Positions 24,955 to 34,070 of a stretch of 64,000 bases of DNA are shown here, piece after piece. A model generated the notes under the pieces. The model made no database searches. It was given only the letters and a program-made list of their open reading frames with translations, and was not told the DNA's origin. This DNA is from Streptomyces uncialis. Lineage in GTDB: Bacteria > Actinomycetota > Actinomycetes > Streptomycetales > Streptomycetaceae. The stretch is from positions 744,980 to 808,979 of the forward strand of contig NZ_LFBV01000010.1 in assembly GCF_001905345.1 (NCBI RefSeq), written 5' to 3'. Made by a program: the position numbers and the translations under genes. Each line of letters opens with the position of its first letter. Position 1 is the stretch's first letter.

Positions 24955-25198
24955 GCGCTCAAGGTAGGCCGAGAGGCATGGAGACCACATCACACTCCGG
25001 TAGCCATTCCGCGATCCGGAAAGTCAGACCGTGGGGCTACGGCGACGTAGCTCTCAGGTATCCCCGGCACCCCGAAAGACAGCCCGCGGACGCCAACGGC
25101 GCTTTGTGAACGGCGGATTGCAGTCACATGGCATGGGTGTCCGATGTCTTGAGCCATGGCCCGGACCGCTCCTACGGTGATCACATCCGGTGACACCC

Positions 25199-25273
25199 GG
25201 CCGTGTGCCCGAGTGGTTGAGGGACTCGCCTGCAAAGCGAGTTACGTGGGTTCGATTCCCGCCACGGCCTCCA
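25199..25273 (+). tRNA. tRNA-Cys (GCA)
   Basis: A complete cloverleaf. The acceptor stem GGCCGTG pairs with CACGGCC, the anticodon stem CTCGC pairs with GCGAG, and the loop CTGCAAA gives anticodon GCA (cysteine). The T-arm is GTGGG-TTCGATT-CCCGC. The 3' CCA is encoded in the DNA after discriminator T. Confidence 0.95.
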
Positions 25274-25570
25274 GAGCTGGTCCGACGGGGGCCAGCAGGG
25301 CAGAGCGGTCGGCGGGGCGGCGCGCGCCGCCGCCCCGCCACCGCTCGCCTTCCGGCACCGGCACCGGCCCGGGCCGAAGGCGGTCACGCTCCCCGGCGCC
25401 CGACGCGGGCCGGGTTCCTCAGGCACCATTCCCCTCCGCCCCCGGGTTCGGCCGCCTCACGCGGGCGAACCCGGGTGACCTTCCCCGCGGACGGGGCGAA
25501 GCTCCTTCTCCGGGTGACCAGCGTGCGAGAAGCGCCCAGAAGCACGGTCGGGGGACAGGGCGTCCGCGTG
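25274..25570. other. GC-rich gap downstream of tRNA-Cys
   Basis: No gene or clear terminator was recognised. There is no sign of an integrated element using the tRNA 3' end as an attachment site: no second copy of the tRNA end was noticed within this window and there is no integrase gene nearby. Confidence 0.4.
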
Positions 25571-25942
25571 TCAGCCGAGGAGTTCGGCCGCCTTCGTCAT
25601 CGGTCCTCCCGCGTCACCGGTGTTGAGCGTTCCCGTCGGCTCGAACAACAGGATCGCGGTCTCCTCGTCCGCCATCGGGCAGTGTTCGACCCCCCGGGGA
25701 ACGACGAACAACTCGCCGGGTTCCAGCACCACATCAGCGCCCCTGAGCTGGATGGTGAGCCGCCCGCTGATGACCAGGAACAGTTCATCGGTGTCCTCGT
25801 GCGTGTGCCAGACGAACTCCCCCTTCAGTTTGGCCAGCTTGACCTCGTAGTCGTTGAGCACGGCCACCTTCTTCTGCGACCACAGCTCGCTGAACAGCGA
25901 CAGCTTGTCGGCGAGGTTGACAGGAGCAACGGGCTCGGACAT
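25571..25942 (-). CDS. Single-domain cupin protein
   Basis: A 123-residue beta-barrel protein. The cupin-1 motif is visible as FVWHTHEDTDELFLVISG (His46, His48 and the downstream Glu are likely metal ligands) and cupin-2 as GELFVVPRGVEHCP, with a third His. Small cupins of this kind bind a metal and may act as isomerases, dioxygenases or ligand sensors; the activity is not readable. The ATG at MSEPVAPVN was chosen because a GGAGGG site lies 7 bases upstream. It is divergently transcribed from an AraC-type regulator across about 110 bases, which probably controls it. Confidence 0.88.
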   Translation of the reverse strand: MSEPVAPVNLADKLSLFSELWSQKKVAVLNDYEVKLAKLKGEFVWHTHEDTDELFLVISGRLTIQLRGADVVLEPGELFVVPRGVEHCPMADEETAILLFEPTGTLNTGDAGGPMTKAAELLG

Positions 25943-26050
25943 GCGGCATCCCTCCATGAGGCCGGGCAACCGGGAGCGGCCTCTCAGGCCCCCCGGCCGG
26001 CGTCATGAGCCTCCCGCGCACGGACTCCACCGGTCTTGTACGTTCCTGGC

Positions 26051-26881
26051 ATGGCCTCCGACCGACCCCGTACGTCCATCAGCGCCTGGCGGCCGTCGGT
26101 ACCCGGGATCGCGGAGGTCTTCCACGCGCACTTCACCGACCACGCGTACCCGGCCCACACCCACGACACTTGGGACCTGATGATCCTCGACGACGGCTCG
26201 GTGGACTTCGCACTCGACCGCCGCCGCCATGGGGCGACCGGTTCCACCAGCGTCCTGCTGCTGCCGCCCGGCGTCCCCCATGACGGCCGGACCGTCACGG
26301 CGTCAGGCTTCCGCAAGCGCAACCTCTACCTGGACGAGAGCGTGCTCCCGCAGCGTCTGGCCGGACGCGCGGTGGACGCTCCCGTCCTCAGCGACGGACC
26401 GCTGCGCCATCGGATCCACCGCCTGCACACCGCTCTCGTCCATGCCGGGGACGGGTTCGAAGCCGAATGCCGCCTCTCGTTCATCCGTGAACGGCTCCAC
26501 CTGCACCTCGACGCGCTCCGGCCCCGCGAACCGGGGCGTGAGGCAAGCCGCCTCGCCACCGGGCTGCGGGAGCTGCTGGACTCACGGATCCGCGCCGGTG
26601 TGTCCCTGAGTGAGGCCGCCGCCGTCCTGCACGCCCACCCCACCCACCTGATCCGCTGCTTCAAGCAGACCTACGGCCTGCCGCCGCACCGTTACCTGAC
26701 CGGCAAGCGCGTCGATCAGGCACGGCGGCTTCTCCTCGACGGCCACCGGCCCGCCGGGGTCGCCGCCGACGTGGGGTTCCATGACCAAGCGCATCTGTCC
26801 CGGCACTTCACCCGCCATGTGGGCACCACACCCGCGCGATACCAGCGCACCCGCACCGGCAGCGCCCCGATCCCCACCTGA
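26051..26881 (+). CDS. AraC family transcriptional regulator
   Basis: A 276-residue regulator. An N-terminal cupin-like ligand domain (about residues 1-150) has FTDHAYPAHTHDTWDLMILDDGSVDFALD. A C-terminal AraC/XylS double helix-turn-helix (about residues 170-265) shows LSEAAAVLHAHPTHLIRCFKQTYGLPPHRYLTGKRVDQARRLLLDG, then VAADVGFHDQAHLSRHFTRHVGTTPARYQ, the classic family ending. The ATG was chosen over an upstream TTG. The divergent cupin gene is the obvious target; the ligand is unknown. Confidence 0.92.
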   Translation: MASDRPRTSISAWRPSVPGIAEVFHAHFTDHAYPAHTHDTWDLMILDDGSVDFALDRRRHGATGSTSVLLLPPGVPHDGRTVTASGFRKRNLYLDESVLPQRLAGRAVDAPVLSDGPLRHRIHRLHTALVHAGDGFEAECRLSFIRERLHLHLDALRPREPGREASRLATGLRELLDSRIRAGVSLSEAAAVLHAHPTHLIRCFKQTYGLPPHRYLTGKRVDQARRLLLDGHRPAGVAADVGFHDQAHLSRHFTRHVGTTPARYQRTRTGSAPIPT

Positions 26882-26948
26882 CCCGGCGTCGGTTCCCCCC
26901 ATCACCTCGCCCCGAGCACCGGCCCGGCGAACCCGCGCGGACGAGGCG

Positions 26949-28097
26949 CTACCTCGCGCACTCCACCGGGACCGTCGTCAGCAGGGGCCAGGGGCGCCAG
27001 TGGGCGGCCGGGCCGTCCGTGTCCGTGGGGGTGTGCAGGGCGGCCGGATGGTCGGTGGCTCTCAGGACCGCGCGGACGGCCTCGGCCAGCCGGCCGGGCG
27101 CCCGCGCGGTGAGGTACCCGTCGTGGGCCTCGTCCAGGACGCGTTCACGGCGCAGCAGCCAGGTGGTGAACGCCAGCGCCGACACATCGGAGTTCAGCGG
27201 GGACAGCCGGCCGGTGGACCGGTGCCAGGACAGGATCTCGCCGGTGGCGCCGTCGACCACGATGTCCGTGCCGTCCGCGAGATGGCCGACGGGGACCAGC
27301 CGGGTGGCGTGCGGCGGCAGTCCGGCCCAGCCGCCGTGGTGCTCGGTGAGGGTGCGCAGGGGAAGTCCCGGGAAGACATAGCTGTCGTCCTCCTCGGGGA
27401 GGCCGATGTCCTTCAGGAAGCGGCGCGTCGGCTCATGGGTGAGGGCGGCGGGCAGGTCGGCGTCCTCGCAGCGGGTGACGCGTCCGGCGCCGAACTCCTC
27501 GTCCAGCAGCCGCCCCGGGAGGTCGAGCCGGAGCTGGATGCCGGGGGTGGGGACCCGGGCCAGCGGGAGGATCAGGGCGGCGATCCACCAGAAGGCGGGC
27601 AGCTCCGCGCCGCGCATACCGCCCTGGAAGAGGGCCAGCAGCTCGTCGGTGGCACCGGAGGCGGCGGCGCGGCCGTAGCGGCTCTCGTAGGCGGCGAAGC
27701 GGCCCCGGGTCCGCTCCAGGTCGGCGACGGCCGACTCGAAGCCGAGCAGGGTCACCGTGTCGGGCGCCAGCGGGTCACCGGGGAGGCCGGGATCGGCCCG
27801 GCCGGGGTGGGGGCGGCCGGTCAGGAACAGCGCGCCGGTGCGGCCGTCGAGCGTCACCCAGGCGCCGGGACCGGGCGCCGAGAGCTCGCCGAGCACGAAG
27901 AGGTCGCGTGGCGCGGCGGGCACCCCCGCGAGGGTCGCGTACGTCCGCAGGCCCTGCTCACGGAGCACCGTGAAGCGGAACAACGGGCCCTCCCGCGCGG
28001 GCAGTCCGGCCCCGGTGAGGAACCGCCGGGTGCCCGCGTGGGTGAGCGACGGCGGCAGCCCGTGCTCGGTGAACCTGATCGTCTCGGTCGTGGCCAT
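26949..28097 (-). CDS. Tandem SUKH-4-type immunity-family protein
   Basis: A 382-residue protein built from two related halves. Each half opens with the same motif: GLPPSLTHAGTRRFLTGAGLP near residue 13 and DLPAALTHEPTRRFLKDIGLP near residue 205. Each continues with a region containing a LGELS- or VPVGHLADGTD-like strand and then a W-or-D-GATGEILSW-like strand. This matches the SUKH-4 group (SMI1/KNR4 superfamily), in which many members neutralise polymorphic toxins, often nuclease or deaminase toxins. The fused double domain and the absence of any toxin gene beside it make it an orphan here; it could protect against a toxin encoded elsewhere or made by neighbours. Confidence 0.75.
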   Translation of the reverse strand: MATTETIRFTEHGLPPSLTHAGTRRFLTGAGLPAREGPLFRFTVLREQGLRTYATLAGVPAAPRDLFVLGELSAPGPGAWVTLDGRTGALFLTGRPHPGRADPGLPGDPLAPDTVTLLGFESAVADLERTRGRFAAYESRYGRAAASGATDELLALFQGGMRGAELPAFWWIAALILPLARVPTPGIQLRLDLPGRLLDEEFGAGRVTRCEDADLPAALTHEPTRRFLKDIGLPEEDDSYVFPGLPLRTLTEHHGGWAGLPPHATRLVPVGHLADGTDIVVDGATGEILSWHRSTGRLSPLNSDVSALAFTTWLLRRERVLDEAHDGYLTARAPGRLAEAVRAVLRATDHPAALHTPTDTDGPAAHWRPWPLLTTVPVECAR

Positions 28098-28296
28098 GGA
28101 ACCCCCCGTGGCAGGTCAACGAACGGTCGGCGGGACGCCGGACACACCCGTCACGGTGCACGGCACCCACTGCTCACGACGGTAGGTGCCGCCACTGACA
28201 ACCGGCCGCGAGGCGGTGCGGGTACGACCCCGCTCCGGAGGCCGCGAAGGACCGGCAGCGGCACCCGTACGGGCACCAGCACCGGCGACGGGGACG

Positions 28297-30603
28297 TCAG
28301 GCCGTGGTGGTGACGACCGCTGCCTGGGGGCGGATCGGGAGGCGGGTGACCGGGCGGCCGGTCGCCGCGCGGACGGCCGACGCGATGGCCGCGGGGCATG
28401 TCACCACGGGGACCGCGCTGGCCGCCTTCGCCCCGAACGGGGCGACCACATCGCGTTCCTCGACCAGCTTGACGATCCGGATGTCGGGTACGTCGAGTGA
28501 CGTGGGCAGGGCGTAGCCGGTGAGGTCGGGGTGGCGGATCAGCCCGCGCGGGGTGCGCAGGTTCTCGGTGAGGGCGGCGCCGAGCCCCTGGGTGACCCCG
28601 GCCTCGATACGGGCGTTGAGCTGGGCCGGGTTGAGGATGCGGCCGACGTCCTGGGCGACGGCGAGTTCCACGACGCGTACGGAGCCGAGTTCGATGTCGA
28701 CGTCGACCACCGCGCGGATGGCGCAGAACGCGAGGCCCACGAAGGCGTCGCCCTGGCCGTCCTCGTCCAGGGGCTCGGTGGGGTGCGGGCGGCACTGCGC
28801 GGTGGCCCAGAGCTCCTTGCCGTCGAGCGCCTCGCTGACGGTGGTCGACAGGACGCCGTCGTAGGAGGTGATCTTCCCGTCGGTGATCTGGAGGAGTTCG
28901 GTGGACATGCCGAACTTGTGGGCCAGCGGCTGGAGGAGCTGGGTGCGGACCATCTTCGCGGCCCGCTCGACGGCTCCGCCGGACACCCAGGTGTGGCGGC
29001 CCCGGCAGGCGGCGCCCGCGGGGGGCTGGTCCGTGTCGACGGGGGCGATGTGCACCTCGTCCACGCCCAGGGTGTCCTGGACGATCTGCCGGGCGAGGGT
29101 GCTGAAGCCCTGGCCGGTCTCGACGGCGGCGCAGATGACGGTGGCGACCCCGTCGTGGACCTTGACGGTGGCGGTGGACACCTCGTCGGTGCCCTCGGCG
29201 CCGAGCATATGGACCATGCCGAGGCCGTAGCCGACGCCCCGGCGGATCGCGGAGGGCTCCCCCGCGCCCTCGGGGCCGCCGGGCAGCAGCCATTCGTCCT
29301 CGGGGGTGTCCTTGGGCAGGGCGGGCAGCGGGAAGTCGCGTACCGCGCCGAGGAGTTCCGCGACGGGCGCGGGGCAGGTGACGGTCTGCCCCGTCGGCAG
29401 GACGTCGCCGGTGGCGAGGACGTTGCGCAGCCGTACGTCGGCGGGGTCGGCGCCGAGCTTGCGGGCGAGCTTGTCCATCTGCGCCTCGTAGGCGGCGCAC
29501 ACCTGGAGGGCGCCTTCGCCGCGCATGTGCCCGGAGGGCGGGTTGTTGGTACGTACGGCCCAGCCCTCGACGAAGGCGTGGGGCACGACGTAGGGGCCGC
29601 AGGCGAACGACACGGCGGCGGCGAGCGCCTCGGCGGAGGTGTCGGCGTAGGCGCCCGCGTCGAGGAGCACCTGTGCCTCGACCTTGACCAGGCGGCCGTC
29701 CGCGTCGGCGTGGTGGCGGTAGCGCAGCAGGGTGGGGTGGCGGTGCGCGTGCCCGAGGAAGGACTCCTCGCGCGTGGCGGTGAGCTTGACGGGGCAGCCC
29801 GTCTTGAGGGCGAGCAGTCCGAGCGGGAGCTGGAAGCCGGGGTCCTCGCGGTCGGCGGTGGCGCCGGGCACACCGGTGACGACGACCTTGACGCGCTCCG
29901 GGTCGAGTCCGTAGCAGGCGGCGGCGAGGTCCCGGTCGTTGTGCGGGTCGGTGGAGGCCACGTACAGCTCCACACCGCCGTCGGGGCGCGGTACGGCCAG
30001 TCCGGCCTCGGCGCCGATGGGGGCGGGGTCCTGGCGGCCGATGCGGTAGACGCCCTCCACGACGACCTCGCCGGTGACGTCGGGGTCGCCGTGGCGCAGC
30101 GGGATGTGGCGGATGAGGTTGCCGTCGGGGTGGAGGGGTTCGGCGGAGAACGCCTTCTCCGGGTCGATGACGGGTTCCAGCACCTCGTACTCGACGATGA
30201 CGGCGGCGGCGGCCATCCGGGCGGTGTCGGGGTGGTCGGCGGCGACGGCGGCGATGGGCTCGCCGTGGTGGCGGACGACCTCGGAGGCGAAGACGGGACG
30301 GTCCTTGACGCGGCGGCCGTGGACGGTCGTCCCGGGAACGTCCTCATGGGTGATGACGGCGCGGACGCCGGGCATCACCCGCGCGTGGGAGGTGTCGATG
30401 GACACGATGCGCGCGTGGGGGTGCGGTGAGCGCAGGACGGCGGCCCACAGCAGTCCCTCGGCCCACAGGTCGGCGGCGTAGGGGAAGGTGCCCTCGGTCT
30501 TCGCGCGCGCGTGGGGTGACGGCAGCGAGGTGCCGAGTCCGTGCGGCAGGGGGTCGGGGGCGGGGGTCGCGGAACCGGCCGTGCCCCCTGCTTCGTTGCT
30601 CAC
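28297..30603 (-). CDS. Xanthine-dehydrogenase-family molybdopterin-binding subunit
   Basis: A 768-residue large subunit of the molybdenum hydroxylase family. The N-terminal domain contains SIDTSHARVMPGVRAVITHEDVPG. The cofactor-binding half shows GYGLGMVHMLGAEGTDEVSTATVKVHDG, AAVETGQGFSTLARQIVQDTLGV and, near the end, GAKAASAVPVVTCPAAIASAVRAATGRPVTRLPI. Members hydroxylate purines, aldehydes, nicotinate or similar heterocycles with water as oxygen source; the substrate is not clear here. The start is a GTG that overlaps the stop of the Fe-S subunit gene by 4 bases, so the three subunits are one coupled operon (FAD, Fe-S, Mo). Confidence 0.93.
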   Translation of the reverse strand: MSNEAGGTAGSATPAPDPLPHGLGTSLPSPHARAKTEGTFPYAADLWAEGLLWAAVLRSPHPHARIVSIDTSHARVMPGVRAVITHEDVPGTTVHGRRVKDRPVFASEVVRHHGEPIAAVAADHPDTARMAAAAVIVEYEVLEPVIDPEKAFSAEPLHPDGNLIRHIPLRHGDPDVTGEVVVEGVYRIGRQDPAPIGAEAGLAVPRPDGGVELYVASTDPHNDRDLAAACYGLDPERVKVVVTGVPGATADREDPGFQLPLGLLALKTGCPVKLTATREESFLGHAHRHPTLLRYRHHADADGRLVKVEAQVLLDAGAYADTSAEALAAAVSFACGPYVVPHAFVEGWAVRTNNPPSGHMRGEGALQVCAAYEAQMDKLARKLGADPADVRLRNVLATGDVLPTGQTVTCPAPVAELLGAVRDFPLPALPKDTPEDEWLLPGGPEGAGEPSAIRRGVGYGLGMVHMLGAEGTDEVSTATVKVHDGVATVICAAVETGQGFSTLARQIVQDTLGVDEVHIAPVDTDQPPAGAACRGRHTWVSGGAVERAAKMVRTQLLQPLAHKFGMSTELLQITDGKITSYDGVLSTTVSEALDGKELWATAQCRPHPTEPLDEDGQGDAFVGLAFCAIRAVVDVDIELGSVRVVELAVAQDVGRILNPAQLNARIEAGVTQGLGAALTENLRTPRGLIRHPDLTGYALPTSLDVPDIRIVKLVEERDVVAPFGAKAASAVPVVTCPAAIASAVRAATGRPVTRLPIRPQAAVVTTTA

Positions 30604-32783
30604 GCGGGGGCTCCGTCCTGGCCGTACGGACCGTGGTTCTCGTGCGCCGTGGGGTGGACGCCGCCCGCGCCGGGTCCGGCCTGGTGCGGGATGCGGCCCT
30701 CGGCGGTGTGTTCGTCGGGGTGTTCGGGTTCGGTGGCCATGGCGGACGCCTCGCGTTCGGAGACGACCTCGCGGACCGCTTCGAGGACGCCGCGGTAGCC
30801 GGAGCAGCGGCAGAGGTTGCCGCAGAGCGCCTGGCGGGCCTCCAGTTCGGAGGGCGCGGGGTTGCCCTCCAGCAGGTCGTGGACGGTCATCGCCATCCCG
30901 GGGACGCAGAATCCGCACTGGACGGCCCCGCAGCGGGCGAGGGCCCGCTGGACGTCGGAGGGGCGTCCGTCGGCGGCGAGGCCCTCGACGGTGCGGATCT
31001 CGCTGCCCGCGGTGGTGGCCGCGGGCACCAGGCAGGAGGCGACGAGTCTGCCGTCGACCTGGACGTTGCACGCGCCGCACTCGCCCTGGGAACAGCCGTC
31101 CTTGGCGCCCGCGAGGCCGAGGCGTTCGCGCAGCACGTAGAGCAGTGATTCACCGATCCACGCGTCGGTGACGGGCCGGTCCACGCCGTTGACCCGCAGG
31201 GAGTACGAGATCAGGGGGTGTTCGTCGTGGTGGACGGGCGGGGTGTCGTCGAGGGGGTGCTCGGTGGCCGCGGCGGCCTCGTCGGGGGCGGGGTCCGCCG
31301 CCCGGTCCGGTTCGTCGGGGGTGGATCCGGGTCCGCCGGGTGCCGAACCCGCTGGTTCGTCGGGGGCGGGGTGTTCGTGCGGGGCCGGGTGGCCGGGGTG
31401 TTCGGGGTGCTCCGGCGCGAGGTCGTCCGCGCGCGCGGGGGACGGGTCCCCTTCGGGGTGTTCACGGGTGACCGCGGCGTCGGCGTCCGGGCCGTGGGCG
31501 TCGCGCGGGTGCGGGACGGCGGGCGCGGACGTGGAGCCGTCGGCGGTGGCCGGGGTGTCGGGGCCGGCCGTCGTGCGCCCGGCGGTGACGCCGTCGCCGG
31601 GGCCCGTGCCGGTGACGGGCGGGCCGTCGGTGTGGTCGTGGGCGGAACGGTGGAGGCCGTCGTCGGACCCGGGCGCGGCCTCGTGGCGGACGCCGTGCGG
31701 AAGGCTGTGACCGGGGTCGTGGGCGGGGTCGTGGTCCGGTTCGGGGCCGGATTCGTGCTCGGCGGCGGGGTCGATGCCGTGCCCCACCTCGTGACCTGTC
31801 GCGTGGCCCACGTCGTGACCTGTCGCGTGGCCGACCTCGTGGCCCGCCCCGTGCCCGACCTCGTACCGGGCCGCGCGCGCCGCCGCGCCGTCCGGCGCGT
31901 CCGCGAGGGCCTGGGAGGCCGTCTGCGCGGCTTCCGGGCCGCCGGTGGCCTCCTGGCCGTCCGCGGGCCCCGCGGGGCCGTGGACGGCCTCCCCGGCGTC
32001 GTGGACGGGGTGTTCGCCGGGGGCGGCCGGGTCGGTGCCGGGCGGGTACGTGACCGGATCGGCGGGACCGGACCCGAAGGAACGGGTGTCGGTGCCGTAG
32101 GCCGGGGTCGCGGACGGGACGGTGAACGGCATGCCCTCGGTGTCCTGGCCGCCGTCGTGGCCGGTGAGGTGGGCGCCGTCGTGGACGGTGTCGGGGCCGG
32201 GGGCCGTCGTCCAGTCGTGGGCGCCGGTGGCCCAGGGCGCCGCGGCGCCGCCGGGCAGCGTCGCGGGCGGGTTGCCGCCCCACTGGGAGGCCAGGGTGGA
32301 CGTGGTGAACTCGCCCGAGTCGTCCGGGACGTCGGTGTCGGCCAGCGGGATCGACCACTGGCCGGTCGCGCCGGTGCCCGGGGCGGGCGGCGCGGCGTCC
32401 GGGAAGGACCACTGTCCGGACGCCTGCGGGTCGTAGCCGCCCGGCGCCGGGTGGCCGTGCTCCGGGGCGTACGCGGGCCCGGCCGGGTGCGGGTGGCCGC
32501 CGGTGGGATCGGTCGGTTCGGGCCACGCGGGCGCCTGCGCGGGCGCTCCGGGGCCGTGCGGGGCCGGCCAGGCGCCGGGGCCGGTGGCCTCACCGGCGGC
32601 CGGGGCGGCCGTGATCCGGGGCGGCACATAGCCGTGGCCGGGCGCGGCCAGGGGGCTGTCCGCGTGCGGTTCCAGACCGCCCTCGGGCAGCTGGACGAAG
32701 GCGGTGGCCTCGCTGCCGTCCTGGTCGTGCTCGCCCTGCGGGATCGGCCGCCAGCCGCCCCCGCCGCTGTGTTCGTCGCTCAC
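30600..32783 (-). CDS. Xanthine-dehydrogenase-family 2Fe-2S subunit with a 520-residue disordered extension
   Basis: A 727-residue protein in which only the last 204 residues are the known subunit. From residue 524 (LISYSLRVNG) there is a plant-type ferredoxin cluster motif CSQGECGACN plus a later Cys, then the second cluster domain with CGAVQCGFC and CGNLCRCSGYRG. Typical family members are 150-200 residues long. Before this lie about 523 residues of low-complexity sequence rich in Pro, Gly, Ala, Asp, Thr and His, including an 8-residue EVGHATGH-type repeat and many HEHP/HPEH motifs. The C-terminal tail is also His-rich. The extension keeps coding-like third-position GC and overlaps both neighbours by 4 bases, so it appears to be translated. 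Its role is unknown; metal binding is possible. Confidence 0.88.
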   Translation of the reverse strand: MSDEHSGGGGWRPIPQGEHDQDGSEATAFVQLPEGGLEPHADSPLAAPGHGYVPPRITAAPAAGEATGPGAWPAPHGPGAPAQAPAWPEPTDPTGGHPHPAGPAYAPEHGHPAPGGYDPQASGQWSFPDAAPPAPGTGATGQWSIPLADTDVPDDSGEFTTSTLASQWGGNPPATLPGGAAAPWATGAHDWTTAPGPDTVHDGAHLTGHDGGQDTEGMPFTVPSATPAYGTDTRSFGSGPADPVTYPPGTDPAAPGEHPVHDAGEAVHGPAGPADGQEATGGPEAAQTASQALADAPDGAAARAARYEVGHGAGHEVGHATGHDVGHATGHEVGHGIDPAAEHESGPEPDHDPAHDPGHSLPHGVRHEAAPGSDDGLHRSAHDHTDGPPVTGTGPGDGVTAGRTTAGPDTPATADGSTSAPAVPHPRDAHGPDADAAVTREHPEGDPSPARADDLAPEHPEHPGHPAPHEHPAPDEPAGSAPGGPGSTPDEPDRAADPAPDEAAAATEHPLDDTPPVHHDEHPLISYSLRVNGVDRPVTDAWIGESLLYVLRERLGLAGAKDGCSQGECGACNVQVDGRLVASCLVPAATTAGSEIRTVEGLAADGRPSDVQRALARCGAVQCGFCVPGMAMTVHDLLEGNPAPSELEARQALCGNLCRCSGYRGVLEAVREVVSEREASAMATEPEHPDEHTAEGRIPHQAGPGAGGVHPTAHENHGPYGQDGAPA
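31779..31864 (-). repeat. 24-bp tandem repeats encoding the GHEVGHAT octapeptide
   Basis: Imperfect 24-base units (plus strand close to GCGTGGCCCACGTCGTGACC) repeated three to four times in frame within the Fe-S subunit extension. Each adds eight residues with two histidines spaced three to four apart. It seems to have arisen by local duplication. Confidence 0.8.
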
Positions 32784-33673
32784 GACAGCGCCCTCCCCAG
32801 TGCCCGTCGGGCCAGCACGGCGACGGTGCGCCGCAGATGCAGTACGGCGGGCGGCAGCGGCTGCGGCGCGCCGCCCTCGGTGGGGGCGGCGTCGGGGATG
32901 CAGGCCGCGGCGACGTACTCGCCGAAGGCCGTCAGGGCCTCGGGGACCACCGTACGGCTTCCGTCCCAGTCGATGAGCCGGCCGATCCACTGTTCGGCGT
33001 CCAGCGGGCGCAGCGGCATCGGCGCGACGGCGCCCACCGCGCAGCGCACCCCGCGCCGGGCGGGGTCGAGGACCAGCGCGATCGACGCGGTGGCGCGGCC
33101 GGGGCCGGTGCGGCCGGTGGCCTTCAGGAAGACCTGGGGGGCGTGCAGGATCGGCACGCGCACGTAGCCGATGAGTTCACCGGCGGCGAGCATCTCCATC
33201 CCGGCGAGCAGGTGCGAGACGGGGATCTCCCGCCGGGAGCCGCCGGGTCCGGCGAGGACGACGGTGGCTTCGAGGGCGGCGAGCACGGGCAGGGCGTCGC
33301 CGGTCGGGGCGCCGGTGGCGATGTTGCCGCCGAGGGTGCCCGCGTTGCGGATCTGCGGGGGGCCCGCGGCGCGCGCGGCGGCGGCGAGCGCGGGGATCAG
33401 CGCGGCGAAGTCGGGCCGCCCCATGCGCGCGTGGGTGAGGCCCGCGCCGAGGAGCGCGTGGCCGTCCTGGTACTGCCAGCCGCGGATCTCGCTGATCCGG
33501 CTGAGTCCGACCAGGGCGGCGGGCCGCAACTGACCGGAGTTGACCGAGGTCATCAGATCCGTACCGCCCGCGACGGGCACGGCCGCGGGCGTCGCGGCGA
33601 GAACCGCGACCGCCTCGTCCAGTGAGCCCGGCAGTGTCACGGATCGCGCCGCCTGCGGTGCGTGCGTGGTCAA
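32780..33673 (-). CDS. Xanthine-dehydrogenase-family FAD-binding subunit
   Basis: A 297-residue medium subunit (CoxM/CutM-like). The FAD fold shows AVPVAGGTDLMTSVNSGQLRPAALVGLSRI and the ARAAGPPQIRNAGTLGGNIATGAPTGD block, the isoalloxazine/pyrophosphate loop of this family. It passes electrons from the Fe-S clusters to an acceptor. Its stop overlaps the next gene by 4 bases, and it should be the first gene of the operon. The likely start is a TTG (protein LTTHAPQAARS) with GGAAGGGG 8 bases upstream; a GTG at 33700 is the alternative. No molybdenum-cofactor assembly genes are in the window. Confidence 0.9.
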   Translation of the reverse strand: MTTHAPQAARSVTLPGSLDEAVAVLAATPAAVPVAGGTDLMTSVNSGQLRPAALVGLSRISEIRGWQYQDGHALLGAGLTHARMGRPDFAALIPALAAAARAAGPPQIRNAGTLGGNIATGAPTGDALPVLAALEATVVLAGPGGSRREIPVSHLLAGMEMLAAGELIGYVRVPILHAPQVFLKATGRTGPGRATASIALVLDPARRGVRCAVGAVAPMPLRPLDAEQWIGRLIDWDGSRTVVPEALTAFGEYVAAACIPDAAPTEGGAPQPLPPAVLHLRRTVAVLARRALGRALS

Positions 33674-33993
33674 ACCGGCTGCCCCTTCCCGCTGTCCCAC
33701 CTGGTCGTCCTGTGGGCCGTACGGTACGTGCTCACAGGCCGGACGTGGCAACTCTGGCACATCTTCGCCGGGGGCAGGCGCGGGGGTCCGTCAGGCGGTG
33801 TTCGCCCCCGCTTAGCAGGGATGGTCCGCTTCGTACCGCCCTTGGCGGTGCGCACGAATTGCCACTCTTTCGGTGTCCGTTGTACGACTTTTCCCTCGCT
33901 TCGCGACGGACCGGCACAGCTCGCCTCGCGCGGACCGGCGCGGCTCGCGGCGGACGGACCCGCACCGCTCGCGGCGGCGTCCGGGCACACGAG
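33674..33993. other. Promoter region of the molybdenum hydroxylase operon
   Basis: About 320 bases upstream of the operon. The stretch 33860-33900 (around GAATTGCCACTCTTT and GTACGACTTTTCC) is less GC-rich and is the most promoter-like part. Further left the sequence becomes repetitive (GGACCGGC and GGACGGAC variants). No operator symmetry or small gene was convincing. Confidence 0.4.
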
Positions 33994-34029
33994 CGGGCCC
34001 GTCCGCGGTGGTGCGCGCGGACGGGCCCG
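33994..34029 (-). terminator. Stem-loop terminator of the sugar operon
   Basis: A perfect 14-bp stem, CGGGCCCGTCCGCG with CGCGGACGGGCCCG, and an 8-base loop. It starts 42 bases beyond the hexosaminidase stop codon, in the right place to end the sugar operon transcript. No U-tract. Confidence 0.85.
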
Positions 34030-34070
34030 GAGGGGGCGGGACGGGCGGAGGGTGCGTCCGTCCCGCGGGG

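Noticed and set aside
25199..25273. Genomic island attachment at the tRNA-Cys gene
   Set aside because: No integrase gene and no second copy of the tRNA 3' end were seen nearby, and the genes on both sides look like ordinary chromosomal genes.
31218..33167. Long plus-strand frame opposite the Fe-S subunit extension
   Set aside because: It is a Gly/Val/Arg-rich shadow of the repetitive coding region. The minus strand has the cluster motifs, 4-base overlaps with both partners and conserved domains.
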